A program made the position numbers and the translations under genes. From positions 1-6,193 of the forward strand of contig DGTD01000127.1 of assembly GCA_002396385.1 (NCBI GenBank): a DNA stretch of 6,193 nucleotides, read 5' to 3'. This document shows positions 1 through 5,825 of the stretch, one piece after another; within the stretch, counting starts at the first letter, position 1, and each line of letters begins with the position of its first letter. Origin of the DNA: Bacteroidales bacterium UBA4345 (GTDB lineage Bacteria > Bacteroidota > Bacteroidia > Bacteroidales > Paludibacteraceae). The notes under the pieces were generated by a model that was not told the origin of the DNA, did no database searches, and worked only from the letters and a program-made list of their open reading frames with translations.

Positions 1-2
1 GT

Positions 3-242
3 GACGCATACGAAGAGGAGATTCGGCTTTTTTCAATAGGTGCAGCCATCAGAGAGACGCGCAAGCAAAAGAATCTGACCCAAGAAGAACTTGGTCAGAT
101 GGTAGGAGTGCAGAAGGCGCAAATCTCCCGTATTGAGAACGGCCGCAATCTGACCTTTGCCACAGTCCTGAAGCTGTTTAAGGCAATGAACATCAGCGTA
201 AACCTCGACATCGACAAACTGGGTAGGGTGGCTTTATGCTAA
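3..242 (+). CDS. XRE-family antitoxin, HigA-like (3' part only)
   Basis: The reading frame is open from the left edge and ends at TAA 240-242, giving the last 79 residues of a protein whose start lies outside. It contains a complete helix-turn-helix of the XRE/Cro type: LTQEELGQMVGVQKAQISRIENGRN, in two overlapping pieces around residues 25-49, followed by LTFATVLKLFKAMNI. The C-terminal tail INVLD-like strand (ISVNLDIDKLGRVAL) matches what I recall of Bacteroidales HigA antitoxins, which end in a short tail such as LGKVAL. Members of that family bind the operator of their own operon and neutralise a RelE/HigB-type mRNA-cleaving toxin, usually encoded just upstream; that partner would lie outside this window. 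The HTH call is strong. The antitoxin role is inferred from the tail and size, and a plain regulator remains possible. Confidence 0.8.
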   Translation, partial: DAYEEEIRLFSIGAAIRETRKQKNLTQEELGQMVGVQKAQISRIENGRNLTFATVLKLFKAMNISVNLDIDKLGRVALC

Positions 243-297
243 GCCTATTTGCTTCATAATGCCTATCTTTAAGGTTGAGGTGTATTTGCTAAATACA

Positions 298-338
298 AAC
301 AATCCACCATCCCGACATGTGGGTGGTGGATTGTTGTT
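298..338 (+). terminator. Hairpin terminator after the HTH gene
   Basis: AACAATCCACCA (298-309) pairs with TGGTGGATTGTT (324-335), 12 bp. The stem continues with CCC/GGG after a one-base bulge (T310) around a short GACATGT loop. The right arm runs into a T-rich stretch (TTGTTGTT). It sits 56 bases after the antitoxin stop and 46 bases before the end of the converging minus-strand gene, so it may stop transcription from both sides, although the T tract is better on the plus strand. Confidence 0.7.
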
Positions 339-383
339 AGTGTGAGTGGGGATAATTACGTATGGTAATAATAGGCGTTGTGT

Positions 384-923
384 TTACAAATCATTGTCAA
401 TCTGCGTAACAATATGATTCAGCATATTTACCTCTACATAATCTCGATATATAATGTCGAATGATTGCCCGTATATGGTGCGTGCAAATATTTGAATACA
501 CCCCTCTTGCAAGTTCCATGTTAAAATACGATCGTTTATGTCAATTGTTGAGATAATTTCTTCATGTTTTCCGTATTTTGAATCTAAAGTGGATATAAGA
601 TCTTCTAGTAAAAGATAGTTATTTCTAGGATGAATATAGATAGAAGTTACCTCGTTATATTTCTTGGGTTGACGAATGGCTATTTGACATTTGGGGAATC
701 TCCAATAATCACCTTCAAGGTATTTGGTTCTCATACCTTTAAACCAATTCTTACGCTGTATAGTCCGGAAACCATCAGCTTTCATTTTCGAGACTAATGA
801 TTTCATGTCGCCAGCTATTGTGTATCCTTTAAATGATAGATGGTTTTGACCACTAATGTCCAAAGTCTGTATTGTAAGATATGCAATCAAAAAGATTTTA
901 ATTTTACCAATCGTTGGTTTCAT
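384..923 (-). CDS. Secreted protein of unknown function
   Basis: The gene encodes about 179 residues from the ATG at 921-923. An upstream in-frame ATG at 936-938 would add MALQV. I prefer the inner start because it gives a better signal peptide: a lysine-bearing n-region (KPTIGKIK), a hydrophobic core (IFLIAYLTIQTL) and a possible cut near SG-Q. The mature part begins LSFKGYTIAGDMKSLVSKMKADGF. This resembles a secreted Bacteroidales family I remember with an FKG-x-PI-x-G start followed by FV-x-KL-x-x-KGF; the match is from memory. The rest alternates predicted strands and helices and has a conserved-looking SKYGKHEE segment. The gene overlaps the end of the DUF4468 gene by 20 bases (35 with the outer start), so translational coupling is likely. 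No catalytic motif is visible. Confidence 0.75.
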   Translation of the reverse strand: MKPTIGKIKIFLIAYLTIQTLDISGQNHLSFKGYTIAGDMKSLVSKMKADGFRTIQRKNWFKGMRTKYLEGDYWRFPKCQIAIRQPKKYNEVTSIYIHPRNNYLLLEDLISTLDSKYGKHEEIISTIDINDRILTWNLQEGCIQIFARTIYGQSFDIIYRDYVEVNMLNHIVTQIDNDL

Positions 924-1578
924 TACCTGTAACGCCATTTTTTACTGCTTCTTCAATTTTGTCCATAATCACGTTTGAGTAGGCATGAGACATAACGAGG
1001 GCCTTACTGGATGTCTTTTTGTGTTTGTCTTTATCGACAAATGGGAAGCATTGCTCTATAGGCCATTTTTCCTCCACTTGGGTTGCGCTATTTCTTGATC
1101 CAAGAAAACCACCACCTTTTACAAGAGTAGCATCATAATACTGTATGGTGTAAGTTACTCGAATTTTTTTGTCTTTTATGTCTACTTTGATAATAGGCTT
1201 AATGCTGATGTCATACGCAGTTAAACCTCCAACATGTGATGCAATACTTTCAACAAACCCTTGCCCAATAATAGTTCCTGCTTGTTTATCGTTGAGTTTG
1301 ATGACGGAATTTGCATCATTAAACGACATTGTGAACCACAAATTTAGAATTATATAAAGTTCATCTTTTGTTTTTTCTCCACAATCAATAACTTGAGAGT
1401 ATGTTAAAGAATTGTTCTTGTCCAATGTCAGTTGGGATTTTAAGTTTTGAGCAGCTTCAACCCATTTGTCACCATACTTTTCTTTTGAATACTTTTCCAA
1501 TTCTTCGGCACGCATAAATTGTGCATTAGCACAAATCGCAACAAGGAACATTGTCCCTAATACTAAAATTTTTTTCAT
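904..1578 (-). CDS. DUF4468 domain secreted protein
   Basis: The protein is 224 residues, starting MKKILVLGTMFLVAICANAQ, a clear signal peptide with a likely cut between Ala19 and Gln20. It is therefore exported to the periplasm or outer membrane. Residues about 58-110 (LTYSQVIDCGEKTKDELY, then WFTMSFNDANSVIKLNDKQAGTIIGQG) show the pattern I associate with DUF4468: a strand, a helix with a WF pair, and a second strand with D-x-x-AG-x-IIG-x-G. The domain continues with strands at 125-150 (KVDIKDKKIRVTYTIQYYDAT). DUF4468 proteins are common in Bacteroidales and have no established role. The C-terminal 60 residues are lysine-rich and predicted helical. It is the first gene of a two-gene unit with the overlapping downstream gene. 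The start is preceded by an AT-rich stretch with no Shine-Dalgarno, normal for this phylum. Confidence 0.85.
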   Translation of the reverse strand: MKKILVLGTMFLVAICANAQFMRAEELEKYSKEKYGDKWVEAAQNLKSQLTLDKNNSLTYSQVIDCGEKTKDELYIILNLWFTMSFNDANSVIKLNDKQAGTIIGQGFVESIASHVGGLTAYDISIKPIIKVDIKDKKIRVTYTIQYYDATLVKGGGFLGSRNSATQVEEKWPIEQCFPFVDKDKHKKTSSKALVMSHAYSNVIMDKIEEAVKNGVTGNETNDW

Positions 1579-1619
1579 AATAATAATTTTTAGTTAGTAA
1601 AATAATAAACTTTCTTTTT

Positions 1620-1825
1620 GTTACTGCACTAACTCTATGGACACAAAGAAAGCGCAGACCCGCCATATCTCTGCCAGGCCTAGCACAGCCTCAAATACCT
1701 TATGGAGAAGTCTACGCTCAATGCGAATACTTCAATAGGTATTTGAATCGCTCGTATATCTCTTTTGAGGTGCTAGTTCGGCAGAGAATTGAGCAAATAT
1801 GTCTTGGCATTCCTTTCGGAATCCG
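1620..1825 (-). ncRNA. Candidate structured RNA with a long rod shape
   Basis: No protein frame is convincing in 1579-1925. The stretch instead holds nested inverted repeats. TCTCTGCC (1668-1675) pairs with GGCAGAGA (1780-1787), CTAGCA (1680-1685) with TGCTAG (1771-1776), and CCTCAAA (1689-1695) with TTTGAGG (1764-1770). CAAATACCT (1692-1700) pairs with AGGTATTTG (1737-1745), GAAGT (1707-1711) with ACTTC (1729-1733), and CGC with GCG around a TCAAT loop (1715-1725). The CCTCAAA and CAAATACCT pairings share CAAA, so they compete. The minus strand has a Bacteroidetes -7 box immediately before it (1830-1837), so I assign the RNA to the minus strand. The long, interrupted rod is reminiscent of 6S-type RNAs. 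It could also be a long 5' leader of the DUF4468 operon. Ends are estimates; no clear terminator was found. Confidence 0.45.
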
Positions 1826-1829
1826 TTGG

Positions 1830-1859
1830 CAAAGATACATATTTTAATTTGTATATAAA
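1830..1859 (-). promoter_or_regulatory. Bacteroidetes-type promoter, minus strand
   Basis: Read on the minus strand, TATCTTTG (complement of 1830-1837) matches the -7 consensus TAnnTTTG exactly. A TTTA (complement of 1856-1859) stands 18 bases upstream and is a one-mismatch version of the -33 TTTG. Transcription would start near 1822-1825 and run through the rod-like RNA toward the DUF4468 gene, about 245 bases away. Confidence 0.6.
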
Positions 1860-1909
1860 CATATATTTAAAAAAAATGAGAAAAAAGCTATTTTAATAAG
1901 ACAATAGTA

Positions 1910-1939
1910 TTGAGAAAAAAAACGAATTTTGTATCTTTG
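1910..1939 (+). promoter_or_regulatory. Bacteroidetes-type promoter for the 452-residue protein
   Basis: TTG (1910-1912), 19 bases, then TATCTTTG (1932-1939) is a close match to the Bacteroidetes primary sigma factor promoter. The predicted start near 1945 gives a leader of about 80 bases before the ATG at 2026. It is divergent from the minus-strand promoter at 1830-1859, with about 50 very AT-rich bases between them that could hold a shared operator. Confidence 0.7.
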
Positions 1940-2025
1940 GAGCTTGAAACAAGGTGAAATGGAAAACACCTGTCACTTCTTGGAAAAAGTTAAGAAAGAA
2001 AGTAATGATATAAAAATAAGATTAT

Positions 2026-3384
2026 ATGTTGAAGATTCAGGCATTTTACCGTACGAAAGAAGAGTTGGAAAAGGCCAGCGAGCCTTACAAGTCGGTTGCA
2101 ACCATACTCGATAAACTATACCTCAAAGGTCCCCAAAACAGTAAGGCTTTATCGTATGAAAGATTCAAGAACACAACAGCTGTCAGCTGTATAAGAGATA
2201 TTGCTGAGGATTTGGCAAAGAGTCGGGTCTCTTTTGTAAGTAGGATGAAAACCTTTTGGTTTTCACTTCTAAATCCGAACAAGCAGTTTACCGACAATTT
2301 TGATAATTACAGCGTTCCGTTTGAATATTATCAGGGAACAATTTTTGGAGGAGTATACTTCGCGCTTGCCAAGCAGAAAAGTGTAGATGATGAATGTTTA
2401 GATATGATGGCGTCATTCGTTTCAAGTTATTCTGAAGCACAGCCATACTTCAACGTGTTTAAAATTTCATTGATTGGTGATATACGACCATTGACACCCC
2501 GTCGTTCCACTAACACTGTCTCAAAGGAAACTGGAATTAAAACGTTACGAATTCAGTTTATTCAGGGATTGAATGATAATCTCGTTCAGATCAATGCTAT
2601 TGATTGGGCTGATGCCACTATGGGATTCGATAGATCTGTTATGAAGGAGATTTTCTGGGGCATTGAGGATGACAAGCTTCTAAGGAAAGTGACACAGAAA
2701 ATTATCAAAACTTGGAACAGACTGGTCAAGGAAAAGGATAACAGGTGTCTGATGCCCGCTCATGGTGCGACAAATATAACGCTCGCGACCAGTTTGGATC
2801 CATGGAAATTTGGCGGACTGACGAGGGAAACCATCAATAAGTTTTTTGATGACTTGTGGGTAGAACGGAATGCCAGGAACACTTACGCTACTTTCGGCTT
2901 AGAGGAAAAAGCCTTAGAGCAAAAGAAAGAGTCTGCATCAAAGGTTGATATAGACACTACTATCAGTGAGGATGATAAGTCTGAGACTGTCAATTCGAAC
3001 AAAGAAACAGAACGGTTACAGGAGGAACTGGCCAATGTTATCGCTGAGAGAGATAAACTTGCAGACGAACTGAATGCTTATATGGAGAGGAATCAAAATC
3101 GACGAGGAATCAATAGACTCTTGACTGCTCACCTTGGTATAAAATTGGCTCCAAAACTTGGAATAAAATTTACCAATAAAAAGGATTTAGCTCCAATGTT
3201 GAGTAAGTTGTTTGGTTGGGGGAGGAACTCTTTGGAAAAACAAATGAGCCAGTTGATTTCCAATGAAGAAGAATTGGAATTAGCAGACATTTTTGGAGAA
3301 TTATCGCCAGAACTGGCAAAATATATTTGCAAGAATTGGGAGGGCACTCCATCACAAAAAGACGAGGCACCCCAGACGGAATAG
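2026..3384 (+). CDS. 452-residue protein of unknown function with coiled coil
   Basis: I do not recognise this family with certainty. The start MLKIQAFYRTKEELEKASEPYKS is the only good one, because an in-frame TAA lies just upstream. Residues 1-290 form a mixed domain without signal peptide or membrane segment, so a cytoplasmic protein is expected. It contains aromatic-rich segments (FEYYQGTIFGGVYFAL at 99-114; AIDWADATMGFDRS at 191-204; TSLDPWKFGGLTRETI at 255-270). Residues about 293-330 are a charged, low-complexity linker, and 325-356 a likely coiled coil (ETERLQEELANVIAERDKL). The C-terminal region 358-437 is helical and contains NKKDLAPMLSKLFGWGRNSLEK, a KLFGW pattern I recall from accessory Bacteroidetes proteins. 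Base composition is AT-rich, unlike the GC-rich genes after it. It has its own promoter and terminator, so it is a single-gene unit. The last residues (DEAPQTE) are encoded within the GGCACCCC repeat cluster. Confidence 0.75.
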   Translation: MLKIQAFYRTKEELEKASEPYKSVATILDKLYLKGPQNSKALSYERFKNTTAVSCIRDIAEDLAKSRVSFVSRMKTFWFSLLNPNKQFTDNFDNYSVPFEYYQGTIFGGVYFALAKQKSVDDECLDMMASFVSSYSEAQPYFNVFKISLIGDIRPLTPRRSTNTVSKETGIKTLRIQFIQGLNDNLVQINAIDWADATMGFDRSVMKEIFWGIEDDKLLRKVTQKIIKTWNRLVKEKDNRCLMPAHGATNITLATSLDPWKFGGLTRETINKFFDDLWVERNARNTYATFGLEEKALEQKKESASKVDIDTTISEDDKSETVNSNKETERLQEELANVIAERDKLADELNAYMERNQNRRGINRLLTAHLGIKLAPKLGIKFTNKKDLAPMLSKLFGWGRNSLEKQMSQLISNEEELELADIFGELSPELAKYICKNWEGTPSQKDEAPQTE

Positions 3385-3442
3385 CGAGGCACCCCCTCAA
3401 AAAACAAAAAGGCACCCCAAGGCACCCCGTTTTTGGGGTGCC
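3364..3442 (+). repeat. GGCACCCC repeat cluster (four direct, one inverted)
   Basis: GAGGCACCCC occurs at 3364-3373 (inside the coding end) and 3386-3395. AAGGCACCCC occurs at 3409-3418 and 3419-3428, and the inverted form GGGGTGCC at 3435-3442. Any of the four direct copies could pair with the single inverted copy. The two nearest copies make stable alternative stems. Confidence 0.85.
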
Positions 3443-3450
3443 TTTTTGTG
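3406..3450 (+). terminator. Strong intrinsic terminator with alternative stems
   Basis: AAAAAGGCACCCCAA (3406-3420) pairs perfectly with TTGGGGTGCCTTTTT (3433-3447), 15 bp with a 12-base loop, followed on the RNA by a U run within the stem's end. An alternative 10-bp stem uses 3419-3428 with 3435-3444 and a GTTTTT loop. It lies 22 bases after the stop of the 452-residue gene. The symmetrical A and T runs mean it could also work on the minus strand. Confidence 0.85.
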
Positions 3451-3475
3451 TGCAATGCGCTGAATAACAAGAATT

Positions 3476-3483
3476 TATCTTTA
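3476..3483 (+). promoter_or_regulatory. Probable -7 box before the ATPase gene
   Basis: TATCTTTA differs by one base from the Bacteroidetes -7 consensus TAnnTTTG. No TTG stands at the usual distance upstream, so this is weaker than the other promoters. It would start transcription near 3488-3491, precisely at the left edge of the structured leader, which adds support. The preceding terminator makes an independent promoter necessary for the ATPase gene. Confidence 0.45.
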
Positions 3484-3486
3484 CCT

Positions 3487-3622
3487 TCGCACTCGGAATT
3501 CCATTCAGGAGTCCGCTGTGTTTTTCTCTTCAGAAGAACAAAGTGGAAAACCGAGCACGGTGACTCCTGACTGCCGGCACGGATAACCCAAGTGCCCCCA
3601 CTAAGTGACCGGCAGTGTGCGA
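3487..3622 (+). ncRNA. Candidate pseudoknotted leader RNA before the ATPase gene
   Basis: The 200 bases between the terminator and the ATPase start contain an ordered set of complementary segments. TCGCAC (3487-3492) pairs with GTGCGA (3617-3622) and encloses the rest. CTCGG (3492-3496) pairs with CCGAG (3551-3555) and TTCCA (3499-3503) with TGGAA (3544-3548), separated by a symmetric AA/AA loop. Inside that loop, TCAGGAGTC (3505-3513) pairs with GACTCCTGA outside it (3562-3570): a 9-bp pseudoknot. TGTTTTTCT/AGAAGAACA (3519-3527/3532-3540) forms a hairpin with a CUUC loop. ACTGCCGGCAC (3570-3580) pairs with GTGACCGGCAGT (3605-3616) with one bulged A, capped by AGTG-CCCC-CACT (3591-3602). C3492 and A3570 are each claimed by two helices. 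The fold ends 30 bases before the ATG at 3653. Function is unknown: riboswitch, ribozyme, translation or copy-number control, or an origin structure are all open. Confidence 0.55.
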
Positions 3623-3652
3623 GTGACGGGACAATAATACTTTTTTAATAAT

Positions 3653-4768
3653 ATGAAAGAAAGTATTGAATCCCAAAACGGGAAGACGGTTGATGCCATC
3701 GTTGAACAGGCATTGTCAGCGCCCACTGACGAGGAAAGGGCAAGGCAGGAGCGGCTGGAGACGCTCAGAAGGCTGCGTATCAAGACGGACACGGTGGTAG
3801 AGCCGGAGGCTTACAGCCTGTCGGTTGACGGCGTGGGCATCTTTGCACGCAAGGACATCCACGGACTGAAGGGCAAGCAGAAGTCGGGCAAGAGCGCCGT
3901 GCTGAAGGTCTGTGTGGCAGCCTTGATGAGCGGCAGTCAGTTCCGGGTGAAGTCGGAGCTGGAAGAGCCGAAGGTGTTGCTGCTCGACACCGAACAGCAG
4001 TCGGCCGACGTGAAGCTTGTCATCGACGAGGTGAAGAGGATGAGCGGTGTCTCCGACGACTATATCGACAGTCACCTGTTGCTCTACACCCTGCGGCGGA
4101 TGAACTACGACACGCTGCTCTCCGACACCAGGCTGCTCGTGGAAGAACATCGTCCGCAGGTAGTGCTTATCGACGGACTGGTAGACTACGTGGCATCGTT
4201 CAACGACGAGGTGATGTCGCGGCAGCTTATCCACGACCTGCTGATCCTCTGCGAAGAGCAGGACTGCGCTATCGTCAACGTGCTGCACGAGAACAAGGCC
4301 AGCGAAGACGAGAACATGCGCGGGCACCTGGGTACGGTGCTGGCTCAGAAGGCGGGCACTGTGCTGAGAAGCAGCAAGGACAGACAGGGTACCATCAGCG
4401 TCAGCTGTCCGAACGCCCGTCACGGTACGATGCCTACGTGGTACATCAGTTTCAGCGACGACGGCCACATCGTAGATGCCGACGAGCAACAACAGCAGCA
4501 ACAGAATGAATACCGTCAGCGAGCCAAGGCAAACAGGCTGGAAAAGCTGCTGAACATCGAAAAGGAACGCTTTGAAGTTGCTAGGAAAATCATCAGGGAC
4601 AACGGCGGCAGCATGTTGCGCTCACGCCTGAACAGTCTGCTGATGGAGCAGGAAGGCCTTTCGCGTACCACGGTTTCCAAGTTCATCTCCCGTATGGTAG
4701 AAGACAAGAAACTGTTCGAGAATGGAAAATTCATTACAGACGACCCGGATGCCTTCATCCCGTTCTGA
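3653..4768 (+). CDS. RepA-like RecA-fold ATPase (putative helicase)
   Basis: The 371-residue protein has a RecA-type ATPase core. Walker A is GKQKSGKS at residues 74-81. LLLDTEQQ at 109-116 is a strand with the acidic residue typical of RepA/AAA_25 helicases. Walker B is VVLIDGLVDY at 170-179 (Asp174). IVNVLHENK at 207-215 corresponds to the following sensor strand. RSSKDRQGTISV at 239-250 supplies basic residues of the kind that act as arginine fingers. A polyglutamine run (279-284) links to a C-terminal helical region (about 290-355) that looks like a winged helix: LRSRLNSLLMEQEGLSRTTV, then KLFENGKFITDD. The architecture matches plasmid RepA-type replicative helicases and the ATPases placed beside primase-like genes in Bacteroidetes mobile elements. 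No membrane or signal sequence is present. The gene is more GC-rich than the preceding ones. It precedes the zinc-finger/Toprim gene by 118 bases. Helicase activity is inferred; ATP binding is well supported. Confidence 0.85.
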   Translation: MKESIESQNGKTVDAIVEQALSAPTDEERARQERLETLRRLRIKTDTVVEPEAYSLSVDGVGIFARKDIHGLKGKQKSGKSAVLKVCVAALMSGSQFRVKSELEEPKVLLLDTEQQSADVKLVIDEVKRMSGVSDDYIDSHLLLYTLRRMNYDTLLSDTRLLVEEHRPQVVLIDGLVDYVASFNDEVMSRQLIHDLLILCEEQDCAIVNVLHENKASEDENMRGHLGTVLAQKAGTVLRSSKDRQGTISVSCPNARHGTMPTWYISFSDDGHIVDADEQQQQQQNEYRQRAKANRLEKLLNIEKERFEVARKIIRDNGGSMLRSRLNSLLMEQEGLSRTTVSKFISRMVEDKKLFENGKFITDDPDAFIPF

Positions 4769-4788
4769 CGCGGCTAACTCTCATGTTC

Positions 4789-4860
4789 TTGTGCGTTTGT
4801 TCTTCATCCTATATATATAGATGAAGAACGAACGAACAGGAACGCTATAAGAACGCACAA
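4789..4860. repeat. Large palindrome with GAAC repeats between ATPase and primase genes
   Basis: TTGTGCGTT (4789-4797) pairs with AACGCACAA (4852-4860). Inside, GTTTGTTCTTCAT (4795-4807) pairs with ATGAAGAACGAAC (4821-4833), with one G-T wobble, around the self-complementary CTATATATATAG (4809-4820), leaving only C4808 unpaired. The right side also carries direct repeats: three consecutive GAAC (4826-4837) and GAACGC at 4840-4845 and 4851-4856. Palindrome plus AT core plus short direct repeats is typical of a replication or transfer origin, or a protein-binding operator. It could alternatively act as a transcription attenuator, although no U tract follows. Confidence 0.65.
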
Positions 4861-4886
4861 AATCACCATTTAAACATGAAGTAAAA

Positions 4887-5825
4887 ATGATTGACAATAA
4901 GTATAGATACCAACTTGAAGACCCGCGGCTGACAGGACGCCGCAAACAGAAGTTTACTTGTCCCAGATGCGGACGCAAGCACTGCTTCGTAAGGTATGTA
5001 GACACACAGGACCAATGCCGCTATCTCGACCCAAGCGTAGGCAGGTGCGACCACGAACAGTCGTGCCAATACCACTACCGACCCGCAGATTTCTTCCACG
5101 ACAACCCGTGGATGGAAACCAACTGGCGACACGCTACCATCACGCCGCCCAAGCCCAAGCCGGCACCGCCGCTCGTGCCCTTAGACAAGGACCTGCCCGC
5201 CATCTATCATTCGCCAAGGAGCACCTTCTGGCAGTGGCTCACGACCAACGTGGCACCACGACTCGCCATCAGCCGGCAGAGGCTGCTCGAAGTCTATGAA
5301 GACTACTGCATAGGAGCCACTATACAGGGCGATGTCGTCTTCTGGCAGATAGACCACGAGCAACGCGTCAGGACGGGACACATCATGCAATATGCTCCCG
5401 ACGGCCACAGGCGTGGTCGCAACAACTGGATTCACTCCTACCTTATGCAACAGGGGAAGCTGCCCGAAGGTTTCTGCCTGCGCCAGTGCCTCTACGGGCT
5501 GCACCTGCTCAGCCGCTATCCAGACCGCCGCGTCTGCATCGTAGAAAGCGAGAAGACCGCCGTCATCATGGCTGCTGCCTATCCGCAGCACCTGTGGATG
5601 GCAACAGGCGGGAGCAGCGGACTTTCTGCCGAGAAGCTCCGCCCCCTGCAAGGCCGACGCATAACCGTCTTCCCCGACAGCGGAATCCTCACCAAGTGGA
5701 CTGCCGTCATGAAGCAGACCACAGGAATCCAATATACCGTCGACACACAGATGGAAGCCTATCCCCCCAACACCGACCTTGCCGACCTGCTGCTCACCCA
5801 GCCTGTCGCCTCGCCAAAATCATAG
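4887..5825 (+). CDS. Primase-like zinc-finger/Toprim protein (DUF6371-like)
   Basis: The 312-residue protein starts with a zinc-ribbon-like domain: CPRC at residues 25-28 and CDHEQSC at 54-60, within a segment (FVRYVDT, then VGRCDHEQSCQYHYRPADFF) that I recall from the DUF6371 family of Bacteroidetes. A proline-rich linker (87-99) leads to a central domain (about 105-205) with WQWL and FWQIDHEQRVRTGHIM. The C-terminal part looks like a Toprim fold: VCIVESEKTAVIMAA at 216-230 carries the first glutamate, ATGGSSGL at 239-246 the turn, and ITVFPDSG at 259-266 the aspartate. The protein ends with NTDLADLLL. Toprim plus zinc ribbon is the layout of DnaG-type primases, so a primer-synthesis or DNA-binding replication role is inferred, acting with the upstream ATPase. 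A full DxD motif is not evident. A two-codon ORF (ATG AAG TAA, 4876-4884) sits just before the start. The stop lies inside the first CATAGGTTT inverted repeat. Confidence 0.8.
   Translation: MIDNKYRYQLEDPRLTGRRKQKFTCPRCGRKHCFVRYVDTQDQCRYLDPSVGRCDHEQSCQYHYRPADFFHDNPWMETNWRHATITPPKPKPAPPLVPLDKDLPAIYHSPRSTFWQWLTTNVAPRLAISRQRLLEVYEDYCIGATIQGDVVFWQIDHEQRVRTGHIMQYAPDGHRRGRNNWIHSYLMQQGKLPEGFCLRQCLYGLHLLSRYPDRRVCIVESEKTAVIMAAAYPQHLWMATGGSSGLSAEKLRPLQGRRITVFPDSGILTKWTAVMKQTTGIQYTVDTQMEAYPPNTDLADLLLTQPVASPKS

Noticed and set aside
243..383. A second small gene between the antitoxin and the converging minus-strand gene
   Set aside because: Only the terminator hairpin is supported; no frame of useful length or start signal is present.
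1929..2114. 61-codon frame just before the 452-residue gene
   Set aside because: It starts at a TTG inside the promoter box, has an internal ATG at 1959 without support, and overlaps the real gene out of frame.
3487..3622. Leader as a pistol or HDV-like ribozyme
   Set aside because: There is no P4-like hairpin between the two pseudoknot strands as HDV-like ribozymes need, and the helix sizes do not fit pistol; kept only as an unclassified structured RNA.
3716..4501. Minus-strand 261-codon open frame opposite the ATPase gene
   Set aside because: It is antisense to a gene with clear Walker motifs, its translation is rich in V, H, Q and L with no domain, and such frames are common opposite GC-rich genes.
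4826..4856. GAAC repeats as a CRISPR array
   Set aside because: The units are only 4-6 bases and tandem, with no spacers of regular length.
5181..5732. Minus-strand 183-codon open frame opposite the primase-like gene
   Set aside because: Antisense shadow in a GC-rich gene; no start signal or recognisable motif.
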